Below are positions 6,033 through 6,040 of a DNA stretch of 6,040 nt, piece after piece. The position numbers and the translations under genes are program-made. The DNA comes from Deltaproteobacteria bacterium (GTDB taxonomy: Bacteria; Desulfobacterota; Syntrophia; Syntrophales; Smithellaceae), in assembly GCA_011046295.1 (NCBI GenBank), contig DSAV01000205.1, forward strand, positions 1 to 6,040, in the 5' to 3' direction. Every line of letters begins with the position of its first letter. Positions within the stretch are counted from its first letter, which is position 1. The notes under the pieces are model-generated. The model was not told the origin of the DNA and did not search any database. It was given only the letters and a program-made list of their open reading frames with translations.

Positions 6033-6040
6033 TTTTTATA

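Overview
The window holds seven protein-coding genes, all on the minus strand, so transcription runs from high to low coordinates. In reading order they are a Sir2-type NAD-dependent protein deacylase, a TANGO2/NRDE-family protein, a Nudix hydrolase, a compact histone-deacetylase-fold amidohydrolase, a YihG-like lysophospholipid acyltransferase, a small AT-rich membrane protein resembling DUF4234, and the N-terminal three quarters of the potassium-uptake regulator TrkA, which runs off the left edge. There is no rRNA, tRNA, CRISPR array or transposase gene. The start codons and strong Shine-Dalgarno sites are bacterial. A YihG-type acyltransferase and a two-domain TrkA point to a Gram-negative bacterium. 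The roughly 50% GC content and the type of dispersed repeat would fit a Desulfobacterota/Syntrophia-like anaerobe, but that placement is a guess.

Layout: positions 1-1043 are trkA (partial). Positions 1044-1317 are a non-coding AT-rich spacer with a plausible trkA promoter next to the gene. Positions 1318-1782 are the small membrane protein. Positions 1890-2807 (acyltransferase, GTG start) and 2844-3593 (HDAC-like) are 36 bp apart and look like one transcription unit. Positions 3611-3705 are a 95-bp palindromic dispersed repeat. Positions 3733-4170 (Nudix) and 4167-4940 (TANGO2-like) overlap by the 4-bp ATGA. Positions 4952-5094 are a degenerate 7-bp-period repeat filling the space between TANGO2 and sir2. 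Positions 5090-5848 are sir2. Positions 5849-6040 are intergenic, with a candidate sir2 promoter, two 24/25-bp direct repeats, and a possible ribosome binding site for a plus-strand gene starting just beyond the window.

How the genes may work together: the cluster places two evolutionarily unrelated lysine deacylase families (zinc-dependent HDAC fold and NAD-dependent sirtuin) within one co-directional run. A Nudix hydrolase lies between them and could in principle degrade the sirtuin by-product O-acetyl-ADP-ribose. The acyltransferase and TANGO2-like protein add an acyl/lipid flavour. This is a hypothesis from gene order; each gene also makes sense alone as housekeeping. The most unusual non-coding structures are the heptad array, the palindromic element abutting the HDAC ribosome binding site, and the repeat pair at the right edge.
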